From positions 1 through 62,851 of the forward strand of contig JAEELD010000004.1 of the NCBI GenBank assembly GCA_016288695.1: a stretch of 62,851 nt of DNA, given 5' to 3'. The notes beneath the pieces were generated by a model. That model was not told the DNA's origin. It searched no databases and saw nothing but the letters and a program-made list of their open reading frames with translations. Below, piece by piece: positions 34,089 to 47,746 of this stretch. Positions within the stretch are counted from its first letter, which is position 1; every line of letters begins with the position of its first letter. This stretch comes from Mycoplasmataceae bacterium (lineage in GTDB: Bacteria; Bacillota_I; Bacilli_A; Mycoplasmatales; Mycoplasmoidaceae). The position numbers were made by a program, and so were the translations under genes.

Positions 34089-34382
34089 CTAACCTCTAAT
34101 AAATGGAATTAATGCCATTATTCGTGCACGTTTTATAGCATTTGTTATCATTTTTTGATGTTTAGCACAAAGATTAGTAATTCTTCGTGGTAAAATTTTT
34201 CCATTGTTAGCTATGAATTTATTTAATAATTCAATATTCTTATAGTCAACATGTAAGACACCTTGTGAACATAGAGGACATGGTCTTTTTATTAAAAATT
34301 TGTATTTTTTTATAAATTTTCTTCCAGTTGTTCGCTCTGTATTTGTAGTTTTAGTAGAGGCATTATTATTTTTCTTTTCCAT
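34089..34382 (-). CDS. rpsR: 30S ribosomal protein S18
   Basis: The 97-aa protein has the S18 core [25 protein letters not shown] preceded by a segment containing CPLC. The Cys pair with Cys in TNLCAKHQ resembles zinc-binding S18 forms, an inference. An AAGGAG ribosome site overlaps the ssb stop, linking the two genes. S18 pairs with S6 in the 30S platform. Confidence 0.95.
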   Translation of the reverse strand: MEKKNNNASTKTTNTERTTGRKFIKKYKFLIKRPCPLCSQGVLHVDYKNIELLNKFIANNGKILPRRITNLCAKHQKMITNAIKRARIMALIPFIRG

Positions 34383-34400
34383 TTTATTTTTTTCTCTCCT

Positions 34401-34898
34401 TTAATTATTATTTTTATTATTTAATTCATCAAACCATTCAACATCATCTTGCTGAGTATTATGATTTGATGTATTATCTAATTTTTGCTCACTAATTTCA
34501 ATGTTATTTGTTGCTGATTCAGGAAATAGATCATCAAATGGAATTTGTGTGTCAACATTACTTTTAGTTTTTTGTTCATCATTTTGATTTTTATTATTTA
34601 GTGATTCAATATTTTCTACAGTAACATTAAAAATGGTCATATTTTTATTTGTTTTGTTGCTGATAAAACTTCGTCTATCAATTTTCCCATTGACACATAC
34701 TAAATTTCCTTTTTTTAAATATGACTGTATGAAGTTTGCTTGATTATTTCATGCTACACATGGAATAAATGTCGTTCTCTTTTTTGAATTATATGTATCA
34801 TTAACTGCTATGTCAAATGTAACTCTATTTACACCATTTGCTGAAATTTTGCTTTCTGGATCAGCAGTTAAACGTCCAATTAAAATAACTTTATTCAT
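34401..34898 (-). CDS. ssb: Single-stranded DNA-binding protein
   Basis: The 165-aa protein starts MNKVILIGRLTADPE, a clear SSB OB-fold opening, and is read through one or more TGA codons (VAWNNQANF). The acidic, Asn/Gln-rich tail has IPFDDLFPE in its middle and ends DELNNKNNN. The usual C-terminal tip (DDDIPF-like, ending in Phe) is therefore not at the very end. It overlaps the end of rpsF by 8 bases, in the classical rpsF-ssb-rpsR arrangement. Confidence 0.93.
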
Positions 34899-35346
34899 GA
34901 TTTTTTTCCTTAATTTCAGATTCATTTATTTGCAGTTGTTGTTCCATTTTTTTAAAATTTTCTTTTTCAATTGCAAGTTGTTCCATTTTCTTTTTATATA
35001 TTTCTGCCTTCTTTGCAGCTTTGTCAACTTTCTTCTTATTTTTTAATGCTTTAGCACCATAATCTTTATCAAGGTTTATTATTAAATGTCTGATAACATT
35101 TTTATTAATTTTTGTTATACGATCAAACTCAAAAATATCTTTGGGTATTGAAGAAATAAAGTTAAGTTGAAAATATCAACCTTTTGTATAGCCTTTTATC
35201 TTGTAAGCTAAATCCTTTAACCCAATATTGATTTGTTTAAAATCTTGACTTTTATTAATGGTTTTTGTCAATTTATTTAATTCCGAAACAGCTTCAGATT
35301 CAGATAAATTACCATTAATTATTGTTAAAATCTCATAACTTGCCAT
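34891..35346 (-). CDS. rpsF: 30S ribosomal protein S6
   Basis: The 151-aa protein begins MASYEILTIINGNLSESEA, has DLAYKIKGYTKGWYFQLNF (Trp from TGA) and KINKNVIRHLIINLDKD, all S6 features. A lysine/glutamate-rich C-terminal tail of about 50 residues is predicted to be helical. The start is supported by AAGGAG (complement of 35353-35358). It is the first gene of the rpsF-ssb-rpsR-rplI-dnaB-lipoprotein-ung unit. Confidence 0.93.
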
Positions 35347-35503
35347 AATAATCTCCTTTGTGGTTATAACTTAATTTTTAATGAAAGACAAAATTAAGAA
35401 AGAATACGTTTATGAAAGTGATGTAGATAACATAAATGTATTACTTATAAGAGTATATATTTATTTAAATAAATATTTGCTATATTTATTCAATTTCATC
35501 ATC

Positions 35504-35509
35504 TATAAT
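35504..35509 (+). promoter_or_regulatory. Candidate -10 box of the eno operon
   Basis: TATAAT lies 52 bases upstream of the eno ATG in the 214-base divergent spacer with rpsF. An AAGGA ribosome site is at 35550-35554. No good -35 is seen. Confidence 0.4.
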
Positions 35510-35560
35510 AAGTTACTTAAAGTTAATGTTAATAAATGTTGTGTTAGTTAAGGAATAAAT

Positions 35561-37926
<2,366 letters not shown>

Positions 37927-37930
37927 TAAC

Positions 37931-39442
37931 ATGAATGACATATTAGAAAAATACACAAAAAGAACAAAAATTATTATTACTATAGGCCCCGCTTTTGTTC
38001 CAACTGAGTTGACATTAAAAAATTTAGATAGTCAGAATTACAAGAATAAAGTAAATGAGGCAGTTGAAAAAATTAAAAAAGCAATCAACTTAGGTGTTTC
38101 ATGTTTTCGCTTGAATTTTTCTCATGGTTCTTATGAAGAACATGAAGTAAAAATTAGGCTAATAAGAAAAGCTGCATTTGAATTAAAAAAGAATGTTGCA
38201 ATAATGTTAGATACTAAAGGACCAGAGATTAGGTGCGGAAAATTTGTTAATGGTAAATGTAAGTTTGAAATGAATCATACTGTAGTCATTTATACATTAA
38301 AGAAGATTATTGGTAATTCAAAAGAATTTTCTGTCATTCCAACAAATGAAAAATATAACATGGCAGATGATATTAAAATTGGACAATCAATCTTGGTGGA
38401 TGATGGTAAGTTAGAACTGATTGTTGAATGATTTTCACGAAAAGAAGGGAAAATTAGAAGCAAAATTATTAATACACATACATTATTTGATAATAAGCGT
38501 ATAAATCTCCCAGGCTCAAAATATTCGATGGATTTTTTATCAAACAAAGACAAGAATGATATTGCTTTTGGTTGCAAAAATGATGTTGATTATATAGCTG
38601 CTAGTTTTGTTGCTTCAAAAGATAATATCAAATCAATAAGAGATATCTTGGTTTCATCTGGCAAAAGAAATATTCAAATTATAAGTAAAATTGAAAATTC
38701 TGAGGCTATTGATAATATTGACGAAATAATAAGTGCATCAGATGGGATTATGATAGCAAGAGGTGACTTGGCTCTAGATATTAATTATTATGATGTTCCA
38801 TATTGAGAGAAACAGATAATACGTAAGTGTCGTTTTTCAGGTAAACCATGCATTGTTGCTACACAAATGTTAGATTCATTAGAACGTAATGTTCAGCCGA
38901 CACGTGCAGAAGTTACTGATGTTTTTTTTGCAGTTGAAAGAGGAGCAGATGCAACAATGCTCTCTGGTGAATCTGCACAAGGTCTCTTTCCAATTATTGC
39001 AATAGAAACAATGGCAACAATTAATGTTTCAAGTGAATTGCTATTTGATTATAACCGTGCAATAAATTATTATTTTTCTAAAAGTATATTTAAAGGTGAT
39101 ATTTATCGTCAAGCAAAAAAAATTGCAAAAAAAGTTCTGCCTGATTATAAAAAGTTTCAGCAATTATTTAAATTTGATTTTGTTGTATTATTTTCAAATG
39201 ACAATCTATTAATACGAGCCTTAAGTGCTATTCGCCCAGCTGCAACAATTGTCGTAGTAACCGAAAAAGAAGATTTATTAAAAAAATTTGCTATTAGCTA
39301 TGGAGTACAAACATATTTTGTACAAGATTTGGATAAAGCAAAATTAAATTACAAGAACATTTCAAAAAGTGCTATTAAATTGATGAATAAAAATTTTAAT
39401 TCTGCAATTGCATATTTCAATAAAAAATTTCATTCTTTGTAA
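37931..39442 (+). CDS. pyk: Pyruvate kinase
   Basis: The 503-aa enzyme, read through TGA at 38429 and 38804, produces ATP and pyruvate. Motifs include TKIIITIGPA, FRLNFSHGSYEEH, MLDTKGPEIRCG, the SKIENSEAIDNIDEI active-site region, MIARGDLALDI and MLDSLERNVQPTRAEVTDV. ATG at 37931 is chosen because it starts just after the pfkA stop and matches the family N-terminus. Its stop lies 4 bases from the convergent uvrB stop. Confidence 0.96.
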
Positions 39443-39446
39443 TAAT

Positions 39447-41441
39447 TTAGTTATTCAAATTCCCTTCATACTCTATTACTAAATCACGCAAATATGCTGC
39501 GCGTTCATATTCTTTATTTTTTGCTGCATTAAGCATTTCTTTTTTCAATTTATTAATTGCTGCAGAATATTTGTTTTTATTGGTCTTCTTTTTCTTTTTC
39601 ATTTCATTGTATTCTTCAAGAATTTTTGCTTCTTCGTCAGTAAGAAAGTCATTTCTTATTTCTTTTTTTATTGTTTCAGGTATTATGTTATTTTTTTTGT
39701 TATATTCCATTTGGATTTTTCTTCTTCTGTTTGTTTCGTCTATTGCTTTTTTCATATCAATAGTTGTGCTATCAGCATACATAATAATATGTCCATTTTT
39801 ATTACGTGCAGCACGACCGAATATTTGTATTAGTGCTTTTTCATTTCTAAATATTCCTGGCTTATCAGCATCAAAAATGCAAATTAATGATACTTCTGGT
39901 ACATCCAATCCTTCTCGGAGTAGGTTTATTCCAACTATAGCATCATATTTATTTCTTCTTAAATCATTAATAATTTTTGATCTCTGCAAAGGTTTTAATC
40001 CATGATGTAAGTAAGCAATTTTAAATTTTTGATTTTTTAAAAATTCTGTAAGCGTCTCAGCCATTTTAATAGTTAATACAACAATGAATGTTTTTTCATT
40101 TTTTTTTATTTGATTAGTTAATTGTTCAACTAAATCATCCACCTGATATTTTGTTGGCTTTATTTCTATAGTTGGATCAAGCAATCCTGTTGGACGTGTT
40201 ATTTGTTCGATAACTATGTTGTTAGATTTTTTAATTTCATATTCATTTGGTGTTGCAGAGCAATAAATGACATTTTTAATTTTTTTATTAAATTCTTCGA
40301 AATTTAATGGTCTATTATCCAGTGCACTAGGCAATCTAAATCCATAGTCAACCAAAACTTTTTTTCTATTGTGATCAGTGTTATACATTCCTCTAATTTG
40401 AGGTATAGTCATGTGCGATTCATCAATAACTAAAAGTCAATTTTTACTCTTAAAATAGTCAAAAATTGTATAAGGTGTTTCACCTTTATTTCGTAGTTCT
40501 AGATGTCTTGAATAGTTTTCAATTCCGGGGCAAAAACCTAATTCTCTCATAGATTCTAAGTCATTTTTAGTTCGCTTTTCAATTCTTTGTGCTTCTAATA
40601 GCATGCCGTTTTGTTTAAAATATGCAATTTGATCTTTTAGTTCATTACTTATTCGATTTAATGATTCTTCAATTCGCGAAGTGTTCATTATGTATTCATT
40701 AGCCGGCGTAATTAAGTATTCATTTACTTTCTTTTTAGTCTTCCCAGTTATTGGATCAATAATCATTATTGATTCTATAGTATCACCAAACATTGAAAAA
40801 CGCACTGTATATGTATCATCTGTTCCTGGTGCTAATTCAATTACATCACCTCTAACTCTAAATGTTCCTGGCTTTAATTCAATATCATTTCTTTGATATT
40901 GCAATTTGATTAATTTGTAAGTAATGTCTTTATATTTAATATTTAATCCAACTCTTATCAAAAATTTAAATTCTTCAAAATCATTTGGCGCAACAGATGC
41001 ATATATTGCAGCAACAGAAGCAACAACAATACATTTTTTTTTAGTAGATAATGATGATATTGTTGATAGCCTCATCATTTCTATATTGTCATTTCTTTGA
41101 GCATTTTTTTCAATGTACAAATCACGTTGAGGGATATATGCTTCAGGCTGGTAAAAGTCAAAGTAAGATATATAATACTCAACATTATTTTCTTTAAATA
41201 GTTCTTTAAATTCGCCATATAGTTGGGCAGCTATAACTTTATTGTGAACAATTATTAAGGTATTTTCTTGAATTTGATTTATTACATTTGCAATTGTAAA
41301 AGTTTTTCCTGTTCCTGTAGCACCTAGTAGGACTTGTGATTTTTTTCCATTTTTGATGTTTTTTACTAAATCATTAATTGCTGTGATTTGATCGCCTACA
41401 GGTTTCAATGTAGTTGTTAGTTTAAATTTATCATTTGGCAT
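39447..41441 (-). CDS. uvrB: UvrABC system protein B
   Basis: The 664-aa nucleotide-excision-repair helicase has Walker A GATGTGKT at 40-47, the beta-hairpin region ending near YISYFDFYQPEAYIPQRD, helicase motifs DESHMTIPQIRGM (Trp from TGA upstream) and FGRAARN. The C-terminal UVR motif LKKEMLNAAKNKEYERAAYL binds UvrC. It follows secA by 27 bases on the same strand. Confidence 0.96.
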
Positions 41442-41468
41442 AACAAATATAAAGTTAATAATAAAATT

Positions 41469-44066
41469 TTATTTGTTACTATTTTCACTATTTTTAACTT
41501 GATTTTCTTGGATTTGCTTAATTTTCTGTTTTAATATTTCTTTAGAGTCAACTTGTGTATCTGAAACATCAGATGATTGAGCACTAGTAAATTTAATGTT
41601 GAATGTTGGTTTAGCATTAAATGCATTCTCAATTATCTTGTTTTTGTTTTCTTCCTTTAATCTATCAAAAGCTGCCTCATCAATTTTTAAATTTGGCAGA
41701 ATGCTATTTAATTCATTCATAATTGCTTCATTAATTTTTGGAATATATATCCTATTTATACTGCATACACATTGATTTGCTACTAGTGTTTTCATTTCTT
41801 TAAAATGATTATCTGCTTCTTCAACATAAATGTTTAATGGTGATCTTTGCTCAAAACTTCTCAATGAAACACCTTCTCTAATTTTTATTAATAAATCAAG
41901 ATGTTTAGTCCATGCATTATCTAGAGCTTGGATCATAATATTTTTGAATAAGTTATTTGCCCTTTCTAATGTTAAGAGTTCAACCCTTTTATCTATTGAT
42001 AAACAGATTATTTTATGAACAATATTAGCTGCTTCGGTAGCTGTTTTTTCAATAAAAAAGTCAGGTGACACAATATTGTAATTGAAAATTTGTTCGTTAA
42101 CTATTTTTGCTATATTATCTTTTTCAACAAATAAATGTTTGTTTGAAACAACACATTTTTCAGCAAGCATCTTGCTTATAATTTTTGCCATATTTTTAGC
42201 AATTTCGATATTTGTTAAATTTTTTAAAATTTGATCCCTTTGTTTATAAATAAGCTCACGTTGATTAGATAGAACCGAGTCATAATCAATTAAATTTTTT
42301 CTCATGTCATAATTTAGTGCTTCAACTTTTTTTTGTGCATTTTTTATAAGTCTTGTAAAGAATCAAGAATCATAATATTCATTGTCTAGTTTAAGATTAG
42401 CTTTTTTAGCTTTTTCAATGGCGAAACGTTTAAATAAAGTATCTTCAAGTGAAACAAAAAATCTTGTTACTCCAGGATCACCCTGCCTTCCACTTCTACC
42501 TCTTAACTGGTTGTCAATTCTTCTTGACTCGTGATGAGCAGTACCTATAACATATAATCCACCAAGTTCAGCAACACCTTTACCAAGTTTGATGTCAGTA
42601 CCTCTACCGGCCATGTTTGTTGAAATTGTTATCATTCCTTTTTGACCAGCATTGGATACTATTAGTGCTTCTTTTGCATTATTCTTTGCATTTAGTAATT
42701 GAAATTTTAATCCTTTGTTTCGCAAAAAATGGACTAATTCTTCTGAATCCTCTACAGATTCAGTACCAACAAGTATAGGTTGACCAGTTTTATTTACTCG
42801 GCTAATTTCTTCTGCAACATGAGTTCATTTAGATAATTTATTTGTAAATATGTAATCATTTTTGTCTTTTCTAATTACTGGTTTATTTGTTGGTATACTA
42901 ACAACAACCATGTTATAAATTTTTAAGAATTCTTCAGCTTCAGTTTGTGCTGTTCCTGATACTCCTGCAAGTTTTCCATATAAACGGAAAAATGATTGAT
43001 ATGTAATAGTTGCAACAGTAACATTTTCAGGATCAATTTTTACTTTTTCTTTAGCTTGTATCGCTTGGTGAAGACCTGCATTATAACTTCTATCTTGAAG
43101 CACACGACCAGTAAATTGATCAACTAGTGCAATTTTATCATTCTGTACTATATATTCAACTCCATTTTGAAGAATAAAGTTAGCAGTTAATGCATTTTTA
43201 ATTTTATGGTAAAGTGTGGAATTTTCTATATTAAATAAATTTTTAACTCCATAGTATTTTTCAGCTTTTTTAACTCCTGAATCTGTAAGGTTTATTGAAT
43301 GTGACTCCATATCAATTTTGTAATCTTCATTAATCAATGTGTTGGCAAATTCATCAGCTTCAATGTAAAATGATACATCTTGTTTTGGTTGGCCTGAAAT
43401 AATTAATGGAACACGAGCTTCATCTATTAAAACAGAATCGGCTTCATCAATTATTGCAAAACTTAATTCTCTAATAACTTTGTCATTGATATTATGAACC
43501 ATATTATCTCTTAGATAATCAAATCCAAGTTCAGAGTTGGTTGTATATGTAATATCACATTTGAACATTTCCTTTTTTTTCCTAAAATCAAATGCTGCTA
43601 AATTATAGCCTACAGTAATTCCTAATGGATTTAGGGCTTGTGCACAAAATTGTGCATCACGTTGAACCAAATATTCATTAACTGTAACAATATGCACCCC
43701 TCGTTTTAATAGTGCATTTAAATATGCAACTAAAACAATAACTAGTGTTTTACCTTCACCAGTATACATTTCAGCAAAATCACCATCATGAGCAACAATT
43801 GCTCCAATTATTTGGACTTTATATGCAAAAAGATTATGAACACGATATATAGCTTCTCTAGCTGTAGCAATAGCTTCAGGCAAAATATCATCTAGACTTT
43901 GCCCGCTTTTTAAACGTTGGATAAATAGATTTGTCATATTTGACAATTCTTCATTTGATTTTTTTCTAAAAGAATATTTCAAACTCTCAATATAATTGGC
44001 TATTTTTTTTGCCTTATTTAATATTTTCCGACTTGGTGCAAATATATTTAAGCTTGTTAAAGACAT
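41469..44066 (-). CDS. secA: Preprotein translocase ATPase SecA
   Basis: The 865-aa motor drives secretion through SecYEG. Walker A is YTGEGKT at 101-107, DEAD-type [20 protein letters not shown] follows, and the motor-2 blocks [12 protein letters not shown] and [15 protein letters not shown] are intact. It is read through three or more TGA codons. The C-terminus ends in a short charged tail ([10 protein letters not shown]) without the Cys-rich zinc motif found in E. coli SecA, as in several other Mollicutes and Gram-positives. Confidence 0.96.
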
Positions 44067-44098
44067 ATATTAATTGAAAAATATGATATTTATAATCT

Positions 44099-44104
44099 AT
44101 TATA
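44099..44104 (-). promoter_or_regulatory. Candidate -10 box of secA-uvrB
   Basis: The complement reads TATAAT, 33 bases upstream of the secA ATG, in the 88-base divergent spacer with the hydrolase gene. Confidence 0.35.
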
Positions 44105-44154
44105 AATATTAATATCAACTTAGAATATTTTGCATAATTTGCTTTTTGTTTGCA

Positions 44155-45054
44155 ATGCTATATAAACAATTTATTGAGTTAAATAAAAAAAAAGTTTATT
44201 TTTATTCAACAGATGACTTGAAGGAGAAATTATGAATAGTGATTTATATTTGTCCTGCAAATATGCCTTCATCAATTGCTAATTATTTTAATATTCCTAA
44301 AATAAGGAATTTTTCATTTATTGGTATTGACTTATCACCTAGAAATTTAAGTATGAAAAAACCAAAAAAAAATTATAAATGGTATATAAAATTTTTATGT
44401 TCTTTTATCTTAAAAGTTACTGAAAATTATCCAGATAAGAGAAAAAAGCTGATAATTTCTGGTGAGTCATGAGGAGGAAATTTATCTTTGCTTTTTGCTA
44501 AATTTTATCCTAATTTACCCAATGCAATCATTTGCTGAAACGCTCCATTTCAAGTTATAAGTTCAGCAATACAAGAAAAATTTATAAAAAAAGATAATTT
44601 AGTTTTAAGAAATAATGACAATAAATTTTTGTTAATTATGAAGCACTTAATTTCATATTTTTTTGGTATTAATTTCAAATATGTTCATAACAACATTTCG
44701 TTAATAACAAATAACAAGAAAGTCATTAATATAGTTAACAATTTAAATCAGCGAGATAGGTTTTATGGTTCAACCTTATTGAATATTGCTGTTTTTAAAA
44801 GCATGTATAAATCATTTAAGTTTTTAAAGAAATGTTTTATTAAATCAAATAAATTTAAACATATTATTTATATTCAATCAAAAAATGATATTTATTTTAA
44901 GAACAACTATAAGAAGTTAAAGAAGTGCTTACCCTTTGTTAATTTAAATAATAAAATAATTTTAAATAATGATGGATTTCACCTTTTATCGCTTGATCCC
45001 AATCATAATGATGATGTCATATGGAATGAAGTTGCCAGTTTAACTTCTAAATAA
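44155..45054 (+). CDS. Alpha/beta hydrolase (predicted esterase/lipase)
   Basis: The 299-aa protein uses ATG at 44155. This start becomes visible only when TGA at 44233 is read as Trp (KEKLWIVIYICP), and it supplies the first strand of the fold. The nucleophile elbow is GESWGG with Ser105. Asp245 in QSKNDIYF and His276 in DGFHLLS are correctly ordered to complete a Ser-Asp-His triad. Small cytoplasmic hydrolases of this type occur in several copies in mycoplasmas and may act on lipids or short esters; the substrate is unknown. Its stop overlaps the start of the lipid-kinase gene by one base. Confidence 0.8.
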
Positions 45055-45944
45055 TGAAATATATGAGTGAGTTACATTTAATTTTTAATCCAGCATCAAA
45101 TAATGGCAAAAATCATCATGCATTTTGTGATATAGAAAAATACATGAAGTATAAAAAGATAAAATATTTTTTACATTCTACTAAATATCCAGGTGATGCA
45201 AAAAATATTGTCAATAAGTTAACTACCAAGAATAATAAAATTGTAAAGATTATTAGCATTGGTGGGGATGGGACTCTTCATGAAATAATTAATGGCATTA
45301 ATGATTTCAAAAAATGTTTAATTGGTGTAATACCTGTTGGTCGTGGTAATGATTTTTTTCTAAATATAAAAACTGATAGGAATTCGTTACATGAATTAAT
45401 TGATAAATATAGTAATTCCAATAAATGAAAATTTATAGATTTTATTAACATTAATAATAAGATACGTTGTTTAAATTCATTTGGTTTTGGTATTGATTCT
45501 CACATTATTAAGGAGTGTAAGGAAAAACGTAAAAGTAATTATAAGTTCATTACAATAAAAAAATGTCTATTTTTTTCAGTTAATGAATGCATCTTTAATG
45601 TTGATGATAGTAATCATGAAAGTCATGAGAAAACAATTGTTTTTGTTATAAGTAAAGGAAAATGGTTTGGTGGTGGAATCCAGATATCTGAGAATTCTCA
45701 AATCGATGATGGTTATTTAACTATTTCATATATTAAAAAGTTAAATAGATTATTTACTATTCCTAGTTTATTTAAATTATTAAAGTATGGTGGACATGCA
45801 TTAAAGCAACATAAAGAATTTAAATGCAAAAAAATTAAATTAACTATTGATAAGAAATTTTATCAATGTGATGGTGAACTATATGAAGATACAAATTTAA
45901 TCAATGCTAGTGTAGTTAGCAATAAATTAAAAATAATAATTTAA
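45054..45944 (+). CDS. Diacylglycerol/lipid kinase family protein (DgkB/YegS type)
   Basis: The 296-aa protein is read through TGA at 45426. The N-terminal kinase domain starts LHLIFNPASNNGK, has the nucleotide loop GGDGT at 70-74 and then GVIPVGRGNDFF, matching the PxGxGND motif. The C-terminal beta-sandwich region includes FGFGIDSHI and CDGELYED. DgkB-type enzymes phosphorylate diacylglycerol in Gram-positives. Coupling to an alpha/beta hydrolase suggests a role in lipid turnover, an inference. Met4 is an alternative start. The TAA overlaps the convergent uvrC stop within TTAA. Confidence 0.85.
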
Positions 45945-47746
45945 TCACTATTAAGATGTTTTTTTAGCATTTTAGCTAATTTGTATCCAATGATTTGTGA
46001 AATTTCTTCAATATTGGCATTTTTTATATTGCTTATGTTATCCCATTGTGCTAATAATTTTTCAATTTTTTTTGTTCCAAGTCCAGGTATTTCATTTAAT
46101 TTTGTTTTTAAAATAGAATTATTTTTCTTTGTTCGGAAAAATGTAATAGCAAAGCGGTGAATCTCATCTTGGATTTTTGTAAGATACATATACAAATTTG
46201 ATTTTTTTTCAATGTTTATATATTTATTCCCTTCAGCATAAATTTTTTCAGTTTTATGGAATTTATTTTTTGTTAATCCTATCACAGGTATTATTAAATT
46301 CAAACGTAGTTTTTTTAGTATTTTCTTTGCTATCTCAGTTTGTTGTTTGCCACCATCAACAATTATGAGATTTGGTAAATCTTCTTTGTATTTCAAAATC
46401 CTTGTATATTCACGTTCAATAATCTCACCCATATAATGGGCATCACCTTTTAAGGTTTTATTTTTCACAATAAATCTACGATAAAAATTTTTGTTAAACT
46501 CACCATTTTCAATTGCAATCATTGCCCCAACTTTATTTTCATTGTACAGATTTGATATATCAAACACATGGATCAAACTTAAATTATTAAGTTTTAGTAT
46601 TGATTTAAGTTCACTATATCCTAAATCTAAAATCGATTTAGTTTTTAGATATTGCAAGAAATTTGAATCATATTGAAATTTAGCATTTTGCATAGCATTT
46701 ATTAATGCCTCTTTATATTTTCCTTTATCAGGATTATTGAAATTGATATTTAGTACTTTAGAAAGATTTTTTAATATTTTATTCTCTAGTGAAACAAAGC
46801 ATTTTTTCGGTAAATTTAAATTATTCTTGTAATATTGAAATACATAATTTGATACAACATCTGAAACTTCTCCATTAATTTCTGAAATTTGTCTGTTCTT
46901 AATTAATAATTTATTATTTCGATATGCAAATATAACAAATGATATGTAATTTTTGTTTATATAAAAACCAATAATATCAATTTGATTATCATACGAAAAA
47001 TAAATATTTTTTATAGTAGTTAAATTTTTTATGCTATTAAAAATTTCATTATAAAGTTTTGCATCTTCATACATGAATGAATTTGCTGCTTTTTTTTCTT
47101 TTTCCAAAATTTCATTGATTATTTTTTTATCATTTCCTTTAAAAAATGCATTTATATCATCAAAAATTTTTGAATACTGATTGTCATCTATTTTTTTTAT
47201 GCATGGTCCAAGACATTGTTTTAAATCATAGTATAAGCATTTTTTCTTTGGTATGTGCCTACACTTTCTAAGAGGAAAAATGATATTTAACAATTTATAA
47301 ATTTTATATGGATTTGATTCACTTGTCGCAAATGGTCCATAGTATTTACCTTTTATATTATTAATTCTTGTATATATTAAGCGCGGATTTTTTTCATTGG
47401 TTACTACTATATATGGGTAATTACTTCCCTCTTTTAAAAGGATATTAAATTTTGGTTTATATTTTTTGATTAAATCATTTTCTAAAATTAATGATTCATT
47501 TTCTGTTTTTACAGTTATAAAATCTATGTCATAAATATTTTCAACAAGCTTGGTTGTTTTAGGATCACGATTTTTAAGAAAATATTGGTGTGTTCGCTTA
47601 AATAAATCTTTTGCTTTTCCAACATATATTACTTGATTGTATTTGTCTTTCCATATGTAGCACCCAGGTGAATGAGGGATTTTTTTAAGTTTGTATTGAA
47701 GAATTTCACTATTATTCATTTTTGTGAAATTATTTTTTAACCTCAT
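45941..47746 (-). CDS. uvrC: UvrABC system protein C
   Basis: The 601-aa excision nuclease has an N-terminal GIY-YIG domain (PGCYIW near 27-32, VIYVGKAKDL from 39), a UVR-type region, and the C-terminal RNase H-like nuclease with HVFDISNLYNENKVGAM, IVDGGKQQ and the HhH motif LNEIPGLGTKKIEKLL. ATG at 47746 overlaps the ABC ATPase end by 17 bases. Met10 at 47719 gives a more family-like N-terminus, so the start is uncertain by nine residues. Confidence 0.94.
   Translation of the reverse strand: MRLKNNFTKMNNSEILQYKLKKIPHSPGCYIWKDKYNQVIYVGKAKDLFKRTHQYFLKNRDPKTTKLVENIYDIDFITVKTENESLILENDLIKKYKPKFNILLKEGSNYPYIVVTNEKNPRLIYTRINNIKGKYYGPFATSESNPYKIYKLLNIIFPLRKCRHIPKKKCLYYDLKQCLGPCIKKIDDNQYSKIFDDINAFFKGNDKKIINEILEKEKKAANSFMYEDAKLYNEIFNSIKNLTTIKNIYFSYDNQIDIIGFYINKNYISFVIFAYRNNKLLIKNRQISEINGEVSDVVSNYVFQYYKNNLNLPKKCFVSLENKILKNLSKVLNINFNNPDKGKYKEALINAMQNAKFQYDSNFLQYLKTKSILDLGYSELKSILKLNNLSLIHVFDISNLYNENKVGAMIAIENGEFNKNFYRRFIVKNKTLKGDAHYMGEIIEREYTRILKYKEDLPNLIIVDGGKQQTEIAKKILKKLRLNLIIPVIGLTKNKFHKTEKIYAEGNKYINIEKKSNLYMYLTKIQDEIHRFAITFFRTKKNNSILKTKLNEIPGLGTKKIEKLLAQWDNISNIKNANIEEISQIIGYKLAKMLKKHLNSD

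Noticed and set aside
44232-44280. ATG at 44232 as the hydrolase start
   Set aside because: It is in another frame and stops after about 16 codons. The correct frame reaches ATG at 44155 through a TGA Trp codon.
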